DNA from: Burkholderia sp. H160
GTDB taxonomy: Bacteria; Pseudomonadota; Gammaproteobacteria; Burkholderiales; Burkholderiaceae
Reading direction: 5' to 3'
Assembly (NCBI GenBank): GCA_000173575.1
Contig: ABYL01000038.1
Location: 1 to 57,581 of the forward strand
DNA length: 57,581 bases
Below, in pieces: positions 34,940 to 42,493 of this stretch. The notes below the pieces were generated by a model that was not told the DNA's origin, made no database searches, and saw only the letters and a program-made list of their open reading frames with translations. The position numbers and the translations under genes are program-made. Each line of letters opens with the position of its first letter. Positions within the stretch are counted from its first letter, which is position 1.

Positions 34940-36108
34940 CAGTGCAGCCCATACGTGGTCATGTAGCGGGAGAAGCGCTCCCTGATCGCTGCCGGTGCAA
35001 GACCGAACTCGTCCCCAGCATATTTGTGCACGCCATAAGCGCGTTCAGGACTCTGCTTAACGCGTCGGCGCATCGCTTCCACCGTTTCGTTAGTCAATCT
35101 GAAGCCGAAGTGACCGTAGATACGCCTCATCGTGCCAATCGGATCGGCGTGGAGATCGGCTTGCCTGACATCGAGGAACTGCTTCTTCGGCAAGGACCTG
35201 CGGGCCTCAATCGCTGCTTCGCTGGCGCGCGCCCAGTTATCGAGTTCGCGCCTGCCGATCTCGTGCCTGTCGACTTGCTCGCCCTCACAAATGCGACGCG
35301 CCATCGTCAGCACGCTCGCGAGCGAAGGTAGCGCCTCCACTGGGTCACGGTGTGTTTGCACCACGCATGCATCGGGAAAGACCTCGAACAGCGCTGGCAA
35401 CTGCATCAGGTGTCCGGGATTCTTCAAGAGCCACGTCTTTTCGCTCTCGCGCGCGCCGATGAGACTGATCGTCTTTGCAAAGTAGCGATAGGCAGGCAAT
35501 TCGCTCTGCTCGCGCCACCAGCGATCGTATTGAGGTACGCGGAAGGACGAGCCCCACAGATTGCTGCAAAAGCCCTGCTTGAGTATTTCGAGGCACTCAT
35601 CGACTTCGTCGGCCACGATGTTGTGTGCTGCGCGCATTTCCGGCGCGGCGTTGAAAAAGGCCTTGAGCCCGGCTGCGGTCGCCTGGAACTGAACATGGCT
35701 GCTCCAGGTATCGCGCGGCGGCCGTGGCTGCGGAAAGACGGTCAGCCATTTTTCCAAACCCTGAAATTGCGGATCGACCGAAAGCAGCTTGTGCAACGCG
35801 GTCGTACCGGTCCTCGGTATGCCGGTGATGACGAGAGGACGCCGCGGTGGCTGCGACAAAGCCTCGGCATGCTTGCGCAGGCCGTCTACTAGCGTCAGGC
35901 GCGAGACCAAAGCACCGACAACTGCGTTCCGCGCAAATTCCCGTCCGCCCGGCGCGAAACGCGGACCATCTTCGTCGAGCGCGTTCAGAAGTTGCGTCAG
36001 GCCCGGCATATACTCAGCACTGGAGCCGAAATCGCTCAAGCCGGCAGCGGCACTCGCGGTTGCGTGAAGCTCGTCCTCCGCACCCGAGAATCGTTTTGAT
36101 AGTGACAT
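34939..36108 (-). CDS. PAPS-dependent sulfotransferase family protein
   Basis: 389 residues of the Sulfotransfer_3 type. The 5'-phosphosulfate loop ITGIPRTGTTALHKLLS (94-110) and the 3'-phosphate region VVQTHRDPVEALPSLASVL are clear. These cytosolic enzymes move the sulfuryl group of PAPS to an alcohol or amine. AGGAGA precedes the chosen ATG. It lies in one operon with cysD, cysNC (PAPS synthesis) and cysQ (PAP removal), which strongly supports PAPS as donor. The acceptor may be an alcohol made or used by the dehydrogenase at the head of the operon, which is inference. Confidence 0.88.
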   Translation of the reverse strand: MSLSKRFSGAEDELHATASAAAGLSDFGSSAEYMPGLTQLLNALDEDGPRFAPGGREFARNAVVGALVSRLTLVDGLRKHAEALSQPPRRPLVITGIPRTGTTALHKLLSVDPQFQGLEKWLTVFPQPRPPRDTWSSHVQFQATAAGLKAFFNAAPEMRAAHNIVADEVDECLEILKQGFCSNLWGSSFRVPQYDRWWREQSELPAYRYFAKTISLIGARESEKTWLLKNPGHLMQLPALFEVFPDACVVQTHRDPVEALPSLASVLTMARRICEGEQVDRHEIGRRELDNWARASEAAIEARRSLPKKQFLDVRQADLHADPIGTMRRIYGHFGFRLTNETVEAMRRRVKQSPERAYGVHKYAGDEFGLAPAAIRERFSRYMTTYGLH

Positions 36109-36137
36109 CTGTTGTCTCCTGAAAACCACTGCTGTGC

Positions 36138-37304
36138 TTACCACCGCCGTCTCAGCTGCGCACCTATGCGCCTCTCCCGCAAAAGTCTCTCGCGCTCACC
36201 TGCGTCTACGAAGCGAGTTGCTGCCGGTAAGTGATTGCGCAACTGGGAGAGTGGCACACGCGTGAGCGTCGGTACGGGCTCCGAGCTACACCCGTACCAT
36301 CGACCTATCGCCGTCCCGCGATTGACGCCGCATGTATCCAGCCAGTTCAGGACACCGGGATCCCGGTGAGCAATCACAGCGCGAAAATGGCCGTCTTCGT
36401 CGACGTGCGCTTGATGTCCATTGAGGCTGCTTTGGTGATCGATATAGTCAAGCGCGTTGAACAGAGCGTCGTTCAATTGCACGTTCCAATAGCGGCGTGT
36501 CTGTGGCAGCACGGTTTCGAGAATGAGCGCTTCGTCATCGGCGAAATCGAAAACGGCTTGCCAGTACGCCTGCTTCGCGAGACCACCACCGAAAGCGAAA
36601 AACTCGAACTCGTTCACATTGATCCGCGTACGCAGTTGCTGCATATGCGTGAGCCAGCGACGTGACAGGCGCTCCGCGTAGTCCATCAGCTCGCCAGTAC
36701 GCCTGGCAATCTCCTCGTGGCCCATCGGCGGTTTCGTCCGGGGGGCGTCGAGACACTCGATAGCGATTCGTGCGTCACGCTCCGCTCCCCACCTATAAGA
36801 CCGCTGGCGCAGCATTGCGAAGTCAGCCTCGGGATGCAACTGAAGCCAGTTGCCGTCGTAGCCAGCAGGACGCCGCGCGCTCAATAGAATTTCGAAGCGT
36901 CCGTCGTCGCTAATCTTCAGGTCGTCGAAGTCGAACTGACCGAGCGGCGGGTGAATCTCTTCGGTAGTGCCCATGATTCCGCGGCCGATATCGAGCGTCA
37001 GCAAATGCACGCTGCCGCGCTCTCCAACTAGCCGGTATCGCAGGTCACCTCGCAACGGTGCGACGAAATAGGTATCGTCGGGATTCGGCTGCAGCATGAA
37101 GACTGAGTTAAGGAAAGGAAACCAGTCTGGATGAAGCGGATCTGATTGGAAGTAGATGAAGTAGGCAAGCGAGAGATTCATCTGAAACTGCCGATAGAGC
37201 TCCGCGCGCGTTTGAGGATCACCGGGTTTCTCGGTCAATTCGAGCAGACGCTCCGCGTTTGCCAACTGGGAGAGATAGTCGCTCCAGGATTTCAGCTCAG
37301 CCAT
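36138..37304 (-). CDS. DUF1214-like protein of the sulfation operon
   Basis: 388 residues. The recognisable part is C-terminal: YWNVQLNDALFNALDYIDHQSSLNG and GVLNWLDTCG resemble DUF1214 proteins, which are often encoded beside sulfotransferases or in steroid/xenobiotic clusters. The N-terminal half has WFPFLNSVFMLQPNPDDTYFVAPL and LLTLDIGRG, a beta-rich DUF1254/1214-like region. No signal peptide is visible. The start MAELK lies inside the last codons of the dehydrogenase gene (13-base overlap). Its function is unknown; a carbohydrate- or lipid-binding scaffold is one possibility. Confidence 0.7.
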   Translation of the reverse strand: MAELKSWSDYLSQLANAERLLELTEKPGDPQTRAELYRQFQMNLSLAYFIYFQSDPLHPDWFPFLNSVFMLQPNPDDTYFVAPLRGDLRYRLVGERGSVHLLTLDIGRGIMGTTEEIHPPLGQFDFDDLKISDDGRFEILLSARRPAGYDGNWLQLHPEADFAMLRQRSYRWGAERDARIAIECLDAPRTKPPMGHEEIARRTGELMDYAERLSRRWLTHMQQLRTRINVNEFEFFAFGGGLAKQAYWQAVFDFADDEALILETVLPQTRRYWNVQLNDALFNALDYIDHQSSLNGHQAHVDEDGHFRAVIAHRDPGVLNWLDTCGVNRGTAIGRWYGCSSEPVPTLTRVPLSQLRNHLPAATRFVDAGERERLLRERRIGAQLRRRW

Positions 37305-38314
37305 GGGTTCACCATTACCTTGCATTGCGTCGACCGGTCACGCAGCGCTTCAAACGCATCGGGTAACGCGTCAAGCGAGACGCGATCGGTAATCATCGAA
37401 CGCGGTTCGACAGAGCCCGCGTCGAACACGTTAGCGACGTGAGTGAACTCTTGCATACTGTAGGTGACGGCGAACTGGATTCGCACTTCTTTCCATACCG
37501 CTACAGCAGGTATAAATTGATCTGGCACCGTGCAGAAGCCGAGCACTACGACGTCACCCTGCGGCTTAACGCAGTCAATCGCCTTCGAAATAAGATCCTT
37601 CTGCCCTGCGCATTCAAAAACGACGTCGGGTGAACCCTTGAGAGCATCGGCAGCCAGCGCCGCCAGGTCTTGCCCCTCCTCCGGTATCACAAACTCGTCT
37701 GCACCCATGTACCGTGCAATCGCTTCGCGGCGCCGGGAGGAAGCGGTCACGACGATGCGTCCGGCGCCGAGGCGGCGAGCCCAGAACGTCGCTGCAAGCC
37801 CGACGGGACCCGCACCAATCACGAGCACTTTCGCGCCCGGCGTGAGTCTTGCCAGCGCAACGCCGTGCAAGCCAACTGCCATCGGTTCGATCAGTGCGCC
37901 GTCCTCCATGCTCAGCGTCTTCGGAAGCTGAGTCGTTACGCGCTCGGCAACGACTGCATACTGTGCGAAGCCGGCGGCGGCACCCTTGAATTCCGCACAA
38001 AAGTTGGGCTTCCCGGAAAAACAGGTCGCGCAATGTCCGCATCCGACAAACGGCAGGGCGGTAACTGCATCGCCAACCTTCAGGTTCTCCACACCCTTTC
38101 CCATGGCAATCACCTCGCCGGCGAATTCGTGGCCAAGTGTCGAATTTTCTGGAAGCGTGAAATGCGGTGCGTGTCCATCTGTCATGTGAAGATCCGATCC
38201 GCAAATACCGCAGTGGTGAATTTTCAGCACAACTTCTCCAAACCCTGGAGTGGGATCGGCAACACTCCTAACTTCTAGCGGCAAACCTACCCTCTTGAAG
38301 TACGCGGCTCTCAT
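37292..38314 (-). CDS. Zinc-dependent medium-chain alcohol dehydrogenase
   Basis: 340 residues of the MDR type. Catalytic-zinc residues lie in HCGICGSDLH (C35 or C38) and GHEFAGEV (H62-E63). Structural-zinc cysteines are GCGHCATCFSGKPNFC (C92, C95, C98, C106). The NAD(P) motif is VIGAGPVGLAA. It would interconvert an alcohol and a carbonyl compound. It is the first gene of the operon that runs through the DUF1214 protein, sulfotransferase, VOC protein, cysQ, cysD and cysNC, with overlaps at most junctions. An ATACTTT inverted repeat lies 55-74 bases upstream and is a likely operator. Confidence 0.9.
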   Translation of the reverse strand: MRAAYFKRVGLPLEVRSVADPTPGFGEVVLKIHHCGICGSDLHMTDGHAPHFTLPENSTLGHEFAGEVIAMGKGVENLKVGDAVTALPFVGCGHCATCFSGKPNFCAEFKGAAAGFAQYAVVAERVTTQLPKTLSMEDGALIEPMAVGLHGVALARLTPGAKVLVIGAGPVGLAATFWARRLGAGRIVVTASSRRREAIARYMGADEFVIPEEGQDLAALAADALKGSPDVVFECAGQKDLISKAIDCVKPQGDVVVLGFCTVPDQFIPAVAVWKEVRIQFAVTYSMQEFTHVANVFDAGSVEPRSMITDRVSLDALPDAFEALRDRSTQCKVMVNPWLS

Positions 38315-38649
38315 CGCTCGGATCTCCGTGTGGCGTGAATGTCCTGCTCGTCATCAAGCACCTGAAATATACTTTACTGGGAAAGTATCGCGGTTCCTCC
38401 AGGTGTTTGTACCGAGAGGGCACTAGAAGCGAGCGCTCCGATGCGTTGCCGTAAAGCAACCGCTTTGGAACGTATCGTTATGCGGGAGTTGTCGATTACC
38501 ACCGGATGCGTCGGAGGTAACCAAAGACGAGGGAGAAGGCCAGCTGAGAACGCCGGCCTGAGACTGGTTTTTTGTCTTGCGCGCTTGTTACGGGCAGCGA
38601 TGGCGATGAGTTGGGCGGTGCTAGTGAAGCGGTGATCACCAAGACTTGC
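38315..38649. other. Intergenic region between the sulfation operon and its putative regulator gene
   Basis: It contains the ATACTTT-N6-AAAGTAT repeat near the dehydrogenase start. The rest has no recognisable gene. It should hold the promoter of the adh-cysNC operon and the 3' end of the ArsR-MarR transcript, but no clear terminator hairpin was found. Confidence 0.5.
38369..38388. promoter_or_regulatory. ATACTTT-N6-AAAGTAT inverted repeat, candidate operator of the sulfation operon
   Basis: A perfect 7-bp inverted repeat with a 6-base centre, 55-74 bases before the dehydrogenase start. Size and AT-rich half-sites fit a MarR or ArsR dimer site, and a gene encoding both domains is directly upstream. 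Confidence 0.55.
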
Positions 38650-39459
38650 TCAGCGGCGCTCGGCACTCCGCCGAGCGGCCTCAGCGTCTGCAAATAGTTG
38701 TAGTTCCCGCAACAGAATCGAGAGTGCCGCTCGCCGCTCAGGCGCCATATGGCTGGATGCCACCCAGTCGGTTCCGTACGCCCCCTCATGGAGAATATTC
38801 CTTAAGACCTTGCGCGCCTGTGACTTCATTCGCACGAGAATTCCACGCCCGTCAGCCGGATCCGACATGCGCTCCACCAGGCCCACCTGTTCAAGTCTGC
38901 TGACACACTTCGTGATGCCACCGAGCGTCATCGCCAGCGGCTTTTGCAGTTGCGTTGGAGACTGGGTGTAAGGCGGTCCAGAAACCAGAAGCGCATCCAA
39001 TAGCAACAGTTCGGCTGCCAGCAGGCCCTGACTCGCAGCGGCCTCCTTGAGGGCCCGGTCGATGTGCGCCGATAGCCGTAGAAGTCGTTGCCCAATCAGA
39101 TAAACGTTCGCGTCCTCGGCTGGCCACTCACGCGCCCACGCCGCGGCCTGTTCGTCCAACGCATCGCTGTTTTCGGAGCCTGTTGGCTTCTGCAACGCTA
39201 CGCATTCCGCCAGGAACTGTGCTTCAGCCTGATGACGCTTTGAATAGAACGCCTCGCCATTGTCGTCGACAGCAACATCGAGCCAACCGGCCTCGACAAG
39301 CGCATTCACGTGACCCGTGACACCCGCACGCGATAGATTCAGTTCACGCGCCAATGCAGCTGTGCTTTGCGCACCCGCGCTCAGCAGAGTCAACAGTTGT
39401 CGTCGGGGAGCATCCGCTAACGCGGCAAAAAGAGAATCTGCGGTTTTGCGAGCACCCAT
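38650..39459 (-). CDS. Two-domain transcriptional regulator: ArsR-type HTH fused to MarR-type domain
   Basis: 269 residues from MGARKTADSL. The N-terminal domain reads ADAPRRQLLTLLSAGAQSTAALARELNLSRAGVTGHV, a classical ArsR winged helix. The C-terminal half has a long dimerisation helix and then LQKPLAMTLGGITKCVSRLEQVGLVERMSDPADGRGILVRM, a complete MarR winged helix with DxRG wing. No ArsR metal-binding Cys box is visible. An in-frame GTG start would add 49 residues without similarity to known domains, so I chose the ATG. It sits upstream of the sulfation operon, in the same direction, and is its most likely regulator. Confidence 0.82.
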   Translation of the reverse strand: MGARKTADSLFAALADAPRRQLLTLLSAGAQSTAALARELNLSRAGVTGHVNALVEAGWLDVAVDDNGEAFYSKRHQAEAQFLAECVALQKPTGSENSDALDEQAAAWAREWPAEDANVYLIGQRLLRLSAHIDRALKEAAASQGLLAAELLLLDALLVSGPPYTQSPTQLQKPLAMTLGGITKCVSRLEQVGLVERMSDPADGRGILVRMKSQARKVLRNILHEGAYGTDWVASSHMAPERRAALSILLRELQLFADAEAARRSAERR

Positions 39460-39688
39460 TCGATTATCGATTGGTTCAGACCTTCGCTTGCCGGATGGCA
39501 AAGACGCCTTACCGAGCAGATGGGCAATTGGCACGGACCGCGACTCAGCGGTCCGTGCCAGCGCCAGACAGGTGCCGTTTCCTGTAACGCGGGTCAATTC
39601 AGCCACGCTAAGTTACCAGATAACACGCCCCGAAAGCACCGTGTAAAGGGACCTTTCACCCGACCAGGCGCACGCATGCCATCGACGG

Positions 39689-40507
39689 CTATTGCTGAAC
39701 CAGATCGTATGCCGCAAGTGCGGCGACCTCTGTGACACCACCGTCCACGGGTAGGCACGTACCGGTAATGAATCTCGATTCATCGCTCGCGAGAAACAGC
39801 GCAGCGGCCGCGACGTCCCACGCATCTCCTTCCAATGGAAGGGGCGCGATCTTGCGGCGACGTTCGCGAGCCTTGTCATTAAGCATACTCTCCACCATCG
39901 GCGTAAAAATATGCCCCGGAGCAATGACATTGGCACGAACATGATCGCGACCATACATCACCGCGAGTTCACGCGTAAAGCCGACCATTCCCGCCTTCGA
40001 CGAGCCATACGCGGCCGAGCCGTGGCTACGGATCCCGGCGACCGAACTGATATTGACGATTGCCCCGCCCCCGCGGGCCACGATCTTCGGCACTGCACTT
40101 CGGCTCATCAGAAACGCGCTTTTCAGATTGACGTCCATCACTCGGTCCCAGGACGCCTCGTCGACATCCTGCAACCGTCCCGGCGCGCCTGAGATACCGA
40201 CGTTGTTGATGAGAATGTCCAGGCCACCATACCGCTCAACGGTCTCTTCGACAATGCGTGCACAGACGGTGCCGTCAGTGATATCGCCCGTAGATACGAA
40301 CGCCCTGCCGCCTGCTTCCGTGATCAGCGCGAGCGTTTCCGCCGCCCGCTCGTATTGCTGATCAACGAGACAGACGGATGCGCCTTCCGCCGCAAAAAGA
40401 CAGGCAATTGCCTTGCCGGTGCCAAAACCCTGACCGAGCGATCCAGCGCCGGTCACGATCGCGATCTTGTCGCTTAAACGTTGGTGAAAGATTTTCGGAG
40501 CAGGCAT
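39689..40507 (-). CDS. SDR family oxidoreductase
   Basis: 272 residues. The cofactor motif is longer than usual, TGAGSLGQGFGTGKAIA, with two to three extra residues in the glycine-rich turn. NNVGISG, ISSVAGIRSHG and YGSSKAGMVGFTREL give the catalytic Asn-Ser-Tyr-Lys set, and the Asp in CLVDQQY suggests NAD preference. It oxidises or reduces a hydroxyl/keto group, substrate unknown. It is a single-gene unit between the ArsR-MarR regulator and the kinase-like gene. A long perfect inverted repeat lies about 115 bases upstream of its start. Confidence 0.88.
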   Translation of the reverse strand: MPAPKIFHQRLSDKIAIVTGAGSLGQGFGTGKAIACLFAAEGASVCLVDQQYERAAETLALITEAGGRAFVSTGDITDGTVCARIVEETVERYGGLDILINNVGISGAPGRLQDVDEASWDRVMDVNLKSAFLMSRSAVPKIVARGGGAIVNISSVAGIRSHGSAAYGSSKAGMVGFTRELAVMYGRDHVRANVIAPGHIFTPMVESMLNDKARERRRKIAPLPLEGDAWDVAAAALFLASDESRFITGTCLPVDGGVTEVAALAAYDLVQQ

Positions 40508-40623
40508 GCTGTAATCGATTGATGTATGTCGATCGTCATCTGGGGCGTTCGAGCGAGCACGTACTCGTTACCGTTCGATTCACCACTCGCCAAGACGACC
40601 GCTGATGCTCGAGCTTAGTCTTG

Positions 40624-40664
40624 CCAAGCCAATAATGCAACATATAGTTGCATTATTGGCTTGG
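40624..40664. repeat. Perfect 17-bp inverted repeat
   Basis: CCAAGCCAATAATGCAA-N7-TTGCATTATTGGCTTGG, beginning two bases after the stop of the kinase-like gene and about 115 bases before the SDR start. There is no T-run on either side. The centre (CATATAGTTGC) recurs exactly in the MarR-gene promoter at 41873. It could be a hairpin at the transcript end, an operator, or both. Confidence 0.75.
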
Positions 40665-40666
40665 GA

Positions 40667-41737
40667 TCACATCGATTTGTCTATCTCGCCATGATCCACC
40701 AATGCCGCACCAAAGCGAGCCGCATACGCCGTGTTCACCGCCTCCGTCTGAAAGCGCGTTTCGTTGATCGCAAAAATGAAATATCCGTAGGCGAGATCGC
40801 GTCGATAGTCGTTCCACGCTTCGCCGAAATCGGGCGCCCTAACCCCATTAATCGCCAACTGCGAAAGATAGTGCTCCAGCAGCGGCCGCTCCCAGGAGCG
40901 GCGGTCCTCAATGTCGAGCGCGCACCCTATGTGATAGGCGACCTCGAGGCTCCAGGGCGCCCGGCTAACTTGAGCATCGAAAAAGCCAGGCGCTCCGTCA
41001 GCTTCGACGTAGAGATTTCCAAGGTGCGTATCGCCGTGGATAAGACACACCGGTTTGCCCTTATGTTCGCGCGCAATGCGCCCGAGCGCTGCCACCATCC
41101 AGTCGCGATCGTGCAGATATCGGCTTACTGCCGCCCCTCTCGGCAGCGATACGTAGTGCGCCCAGACATCCGGCTCGAGGTAGCGATTCTGATATTCCAA
41201 CGACCAGTCCGAAAAACGCTCCCCCACCCATTCAAGCCGACCGCCGGGGTCGAATTCCTCGCTGTTCCACGTTTGTGCGTGATATCGCGCCATCGCACTC
41301 AGACGCAAGGCCACCTGTTCGTAACCCTGCGGTTGCTGAGCACGGCAGAACTCAACGTTACGCTCGATCAGGTCTTCCATCACTACGACGGCCTGCCAGG
41401 CGGTAGTGTCCGCGCCTGCATAAAAACATCTCGGCGCGTTCATATTTATGAACGGAAGAACGTCGCGATAAAAACGCATTTCGTTTCGGTACATCTCCTT
41501 CATCGACGGACTATGGTCCTCGAAGCCGCCCTTCACGATCATGCGCGGCGGTAGCGCCATCGCATGTCCCGCGTCGTTGTACTCCAGATCCACTCGGACC
41601 TTGGTCGACGTGCCCGGCAGTACGTCCACGTGCTTGCACGAGAGCACTTCGACGCCGTGAAAGCGGAATCCAAGCGCCGATGTGAGCCACTCTGCTGTCA
41701 CTTCCTCGACTGTGACAGGCAACCTCATGTCACTCAT
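40667..41737 (-). CDS. Aminoglycoside phosphotransferase/ecdysteroid-kinase-like protein
   Basis: 356 residues from the chosen ATG. The kinase-like fold is shown by LIHGDTHLGNLYV (Brenner-type H-G-D-x-x-x-x-N catalytic loop) and by FFDAQVSRAPWSLEVAYHIG, where Asp of FDAQ replaces the DFG-type metal residue. Such proteins phosphorylate small hydroxylated molecules; homologues in environmental bacteria often accompany acyl-CoA or steroid-type catabolic genes. An in-frame TTG six codons upstream has a perfect GGGAGG four bases before it and may be the real start. It is divergent from a MarR gene with which it probably shares control. Confidence 0.8.
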   Translation of the reverse strand: MSDMRLPVTVEEVTAEWLTSALGFRFHGVEVLSCKHVDVLPGTSTKVRVDLEYNDAGHAMALPPRMIVKGGFEDHSPSMKEMYRNEMRFYRDVLPFINMNAPRCFYAGADTTAWQAVVVMEDLIERNVEFCRAQQPQGYEQVALRLSAMARYHAQTWNSEEFDPGGRLEWVGERFSDWSLEYQNRYLEPDVWAHYVSLPRGAAVSRYLHDRDWMVAALGRIAREHKGKPVCLIHGDTHLGNLYVEADGAPGFFDAQVSRAPWSLEVAYHIGCALDIEDRRSWERPLLEHYLSQLAINGVRAPDFGEAWNDYRRDLAYGYFIFAINETRFQTEAVNTAYAARFGAALVDHGEIDKSM

Positions 41738-41872
41738 CACACCAGATTCAGACAAGGTTCCTCCCGAAGATTGCGGATAGAAGACGCGTGCAAATCGTCG
41801 CGCAGACTGCCTTCCAGTCGCAACATGGGGAAAACCACACCTCATCGTGCGTTGCATATTTTGAATGACGTG

Positions 41873-41883
41873 CATATAGTTGC
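41873..41883. promoter_or_regulatory. CATATAGTTGC box in the kinase/MarR divergent promoter region
   Basis: This 11-mer is identical to the centre of the 17-bp inverted repeat at 40624-40664. It lies 35-45 bases before the MarR start, followed by TTGCAAACGCAA. It is a candidate MarR operator linking both sites. Confidence 0.45.
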
Positions 41884-41917
41884 TTGCAAACGCAAAAATA
41901 TTTTTAGCAGGTAATCA

Positions 41918-42415
41918 ATGAAACTACTCGAATCCGCCCCTCTTCAGAGAGGGGCGGCCGGCGTCGAACTCGGACGTATGCTTGCTCCAGACGAATACCG
42001 CACTGAGGAGAGCGTCGCGTTCAAGATGAACATGGTTCGTCTTCTGCTTGGCGCGGAGATCGATCGCAAGCTCGCTGCGAGCAAACTTTCGGCAATACAG
42101 TGGGGAATTTTGAAAGCGCTATTCGACGAGCGTGCTCGTACACCTACCGCCTTGTGCCGAATACTTCTAGCTGACGGCAGCATCATGACCCGCAAGCTCG
42201 ATTCACTCGAAAAAAGAGGATTGATCGAACGGATCCGTAGCACTTCCGATAGACGATCTGTCGAGCTCGCCCTGACAGCAAATGGCCGTCAGTTGTTGCG
42301 CGAAACTCTGCCGCTCATCGTCGAAACAAGCAATCGCCAGCTTCGAGGCTTCGCGGTCGATGAAGTTGAAACCGTCAGAAACCTGCTCGACCGGATGATC
42401 GCCAACCTGAGCTGA
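41918..42415 (+). CDS. MarR-family transcriptional regulator
   Basis: 165 residues. The winged helix spans LSAIQWGILKALFDERARTPTALCRILLADGSIMTRKLDSLEKRGLIERIRSTSDRRSVELALT in order, with the wing motif SDRRSVEL. Helices on both sides form the usual dimer interface. MarR proteins of this type respond to aromatic acids or their CoA esters. It is divergent from the kinase-like gene and 78 bases before the LuxC-like gene, so it is the first candidate regulator of the acyl-reductase cluster. Confidence 0.9.
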   Translation: MKLLESAPLQRGAAGVELGRMLAPDEYRTEESVAFKMNMVRLLLGAEIDRKLAASKLSAIQWGILKALFDERARTPTALCRILLADGSIMTRKLDSLEKRGLIERIRSTSDRRSVELALTANGRQLLRETLPLIVETSNRQLRGFAVDEVETVRNLLDRMIANLS

Positions 42416-42493
42416 CCGGCGACCTCAACCCCGGAATCGAGCAACGTCGGCACCCAGGTCGACGCGTACCCGCTACTGAAAAAGGAGTTGTTC

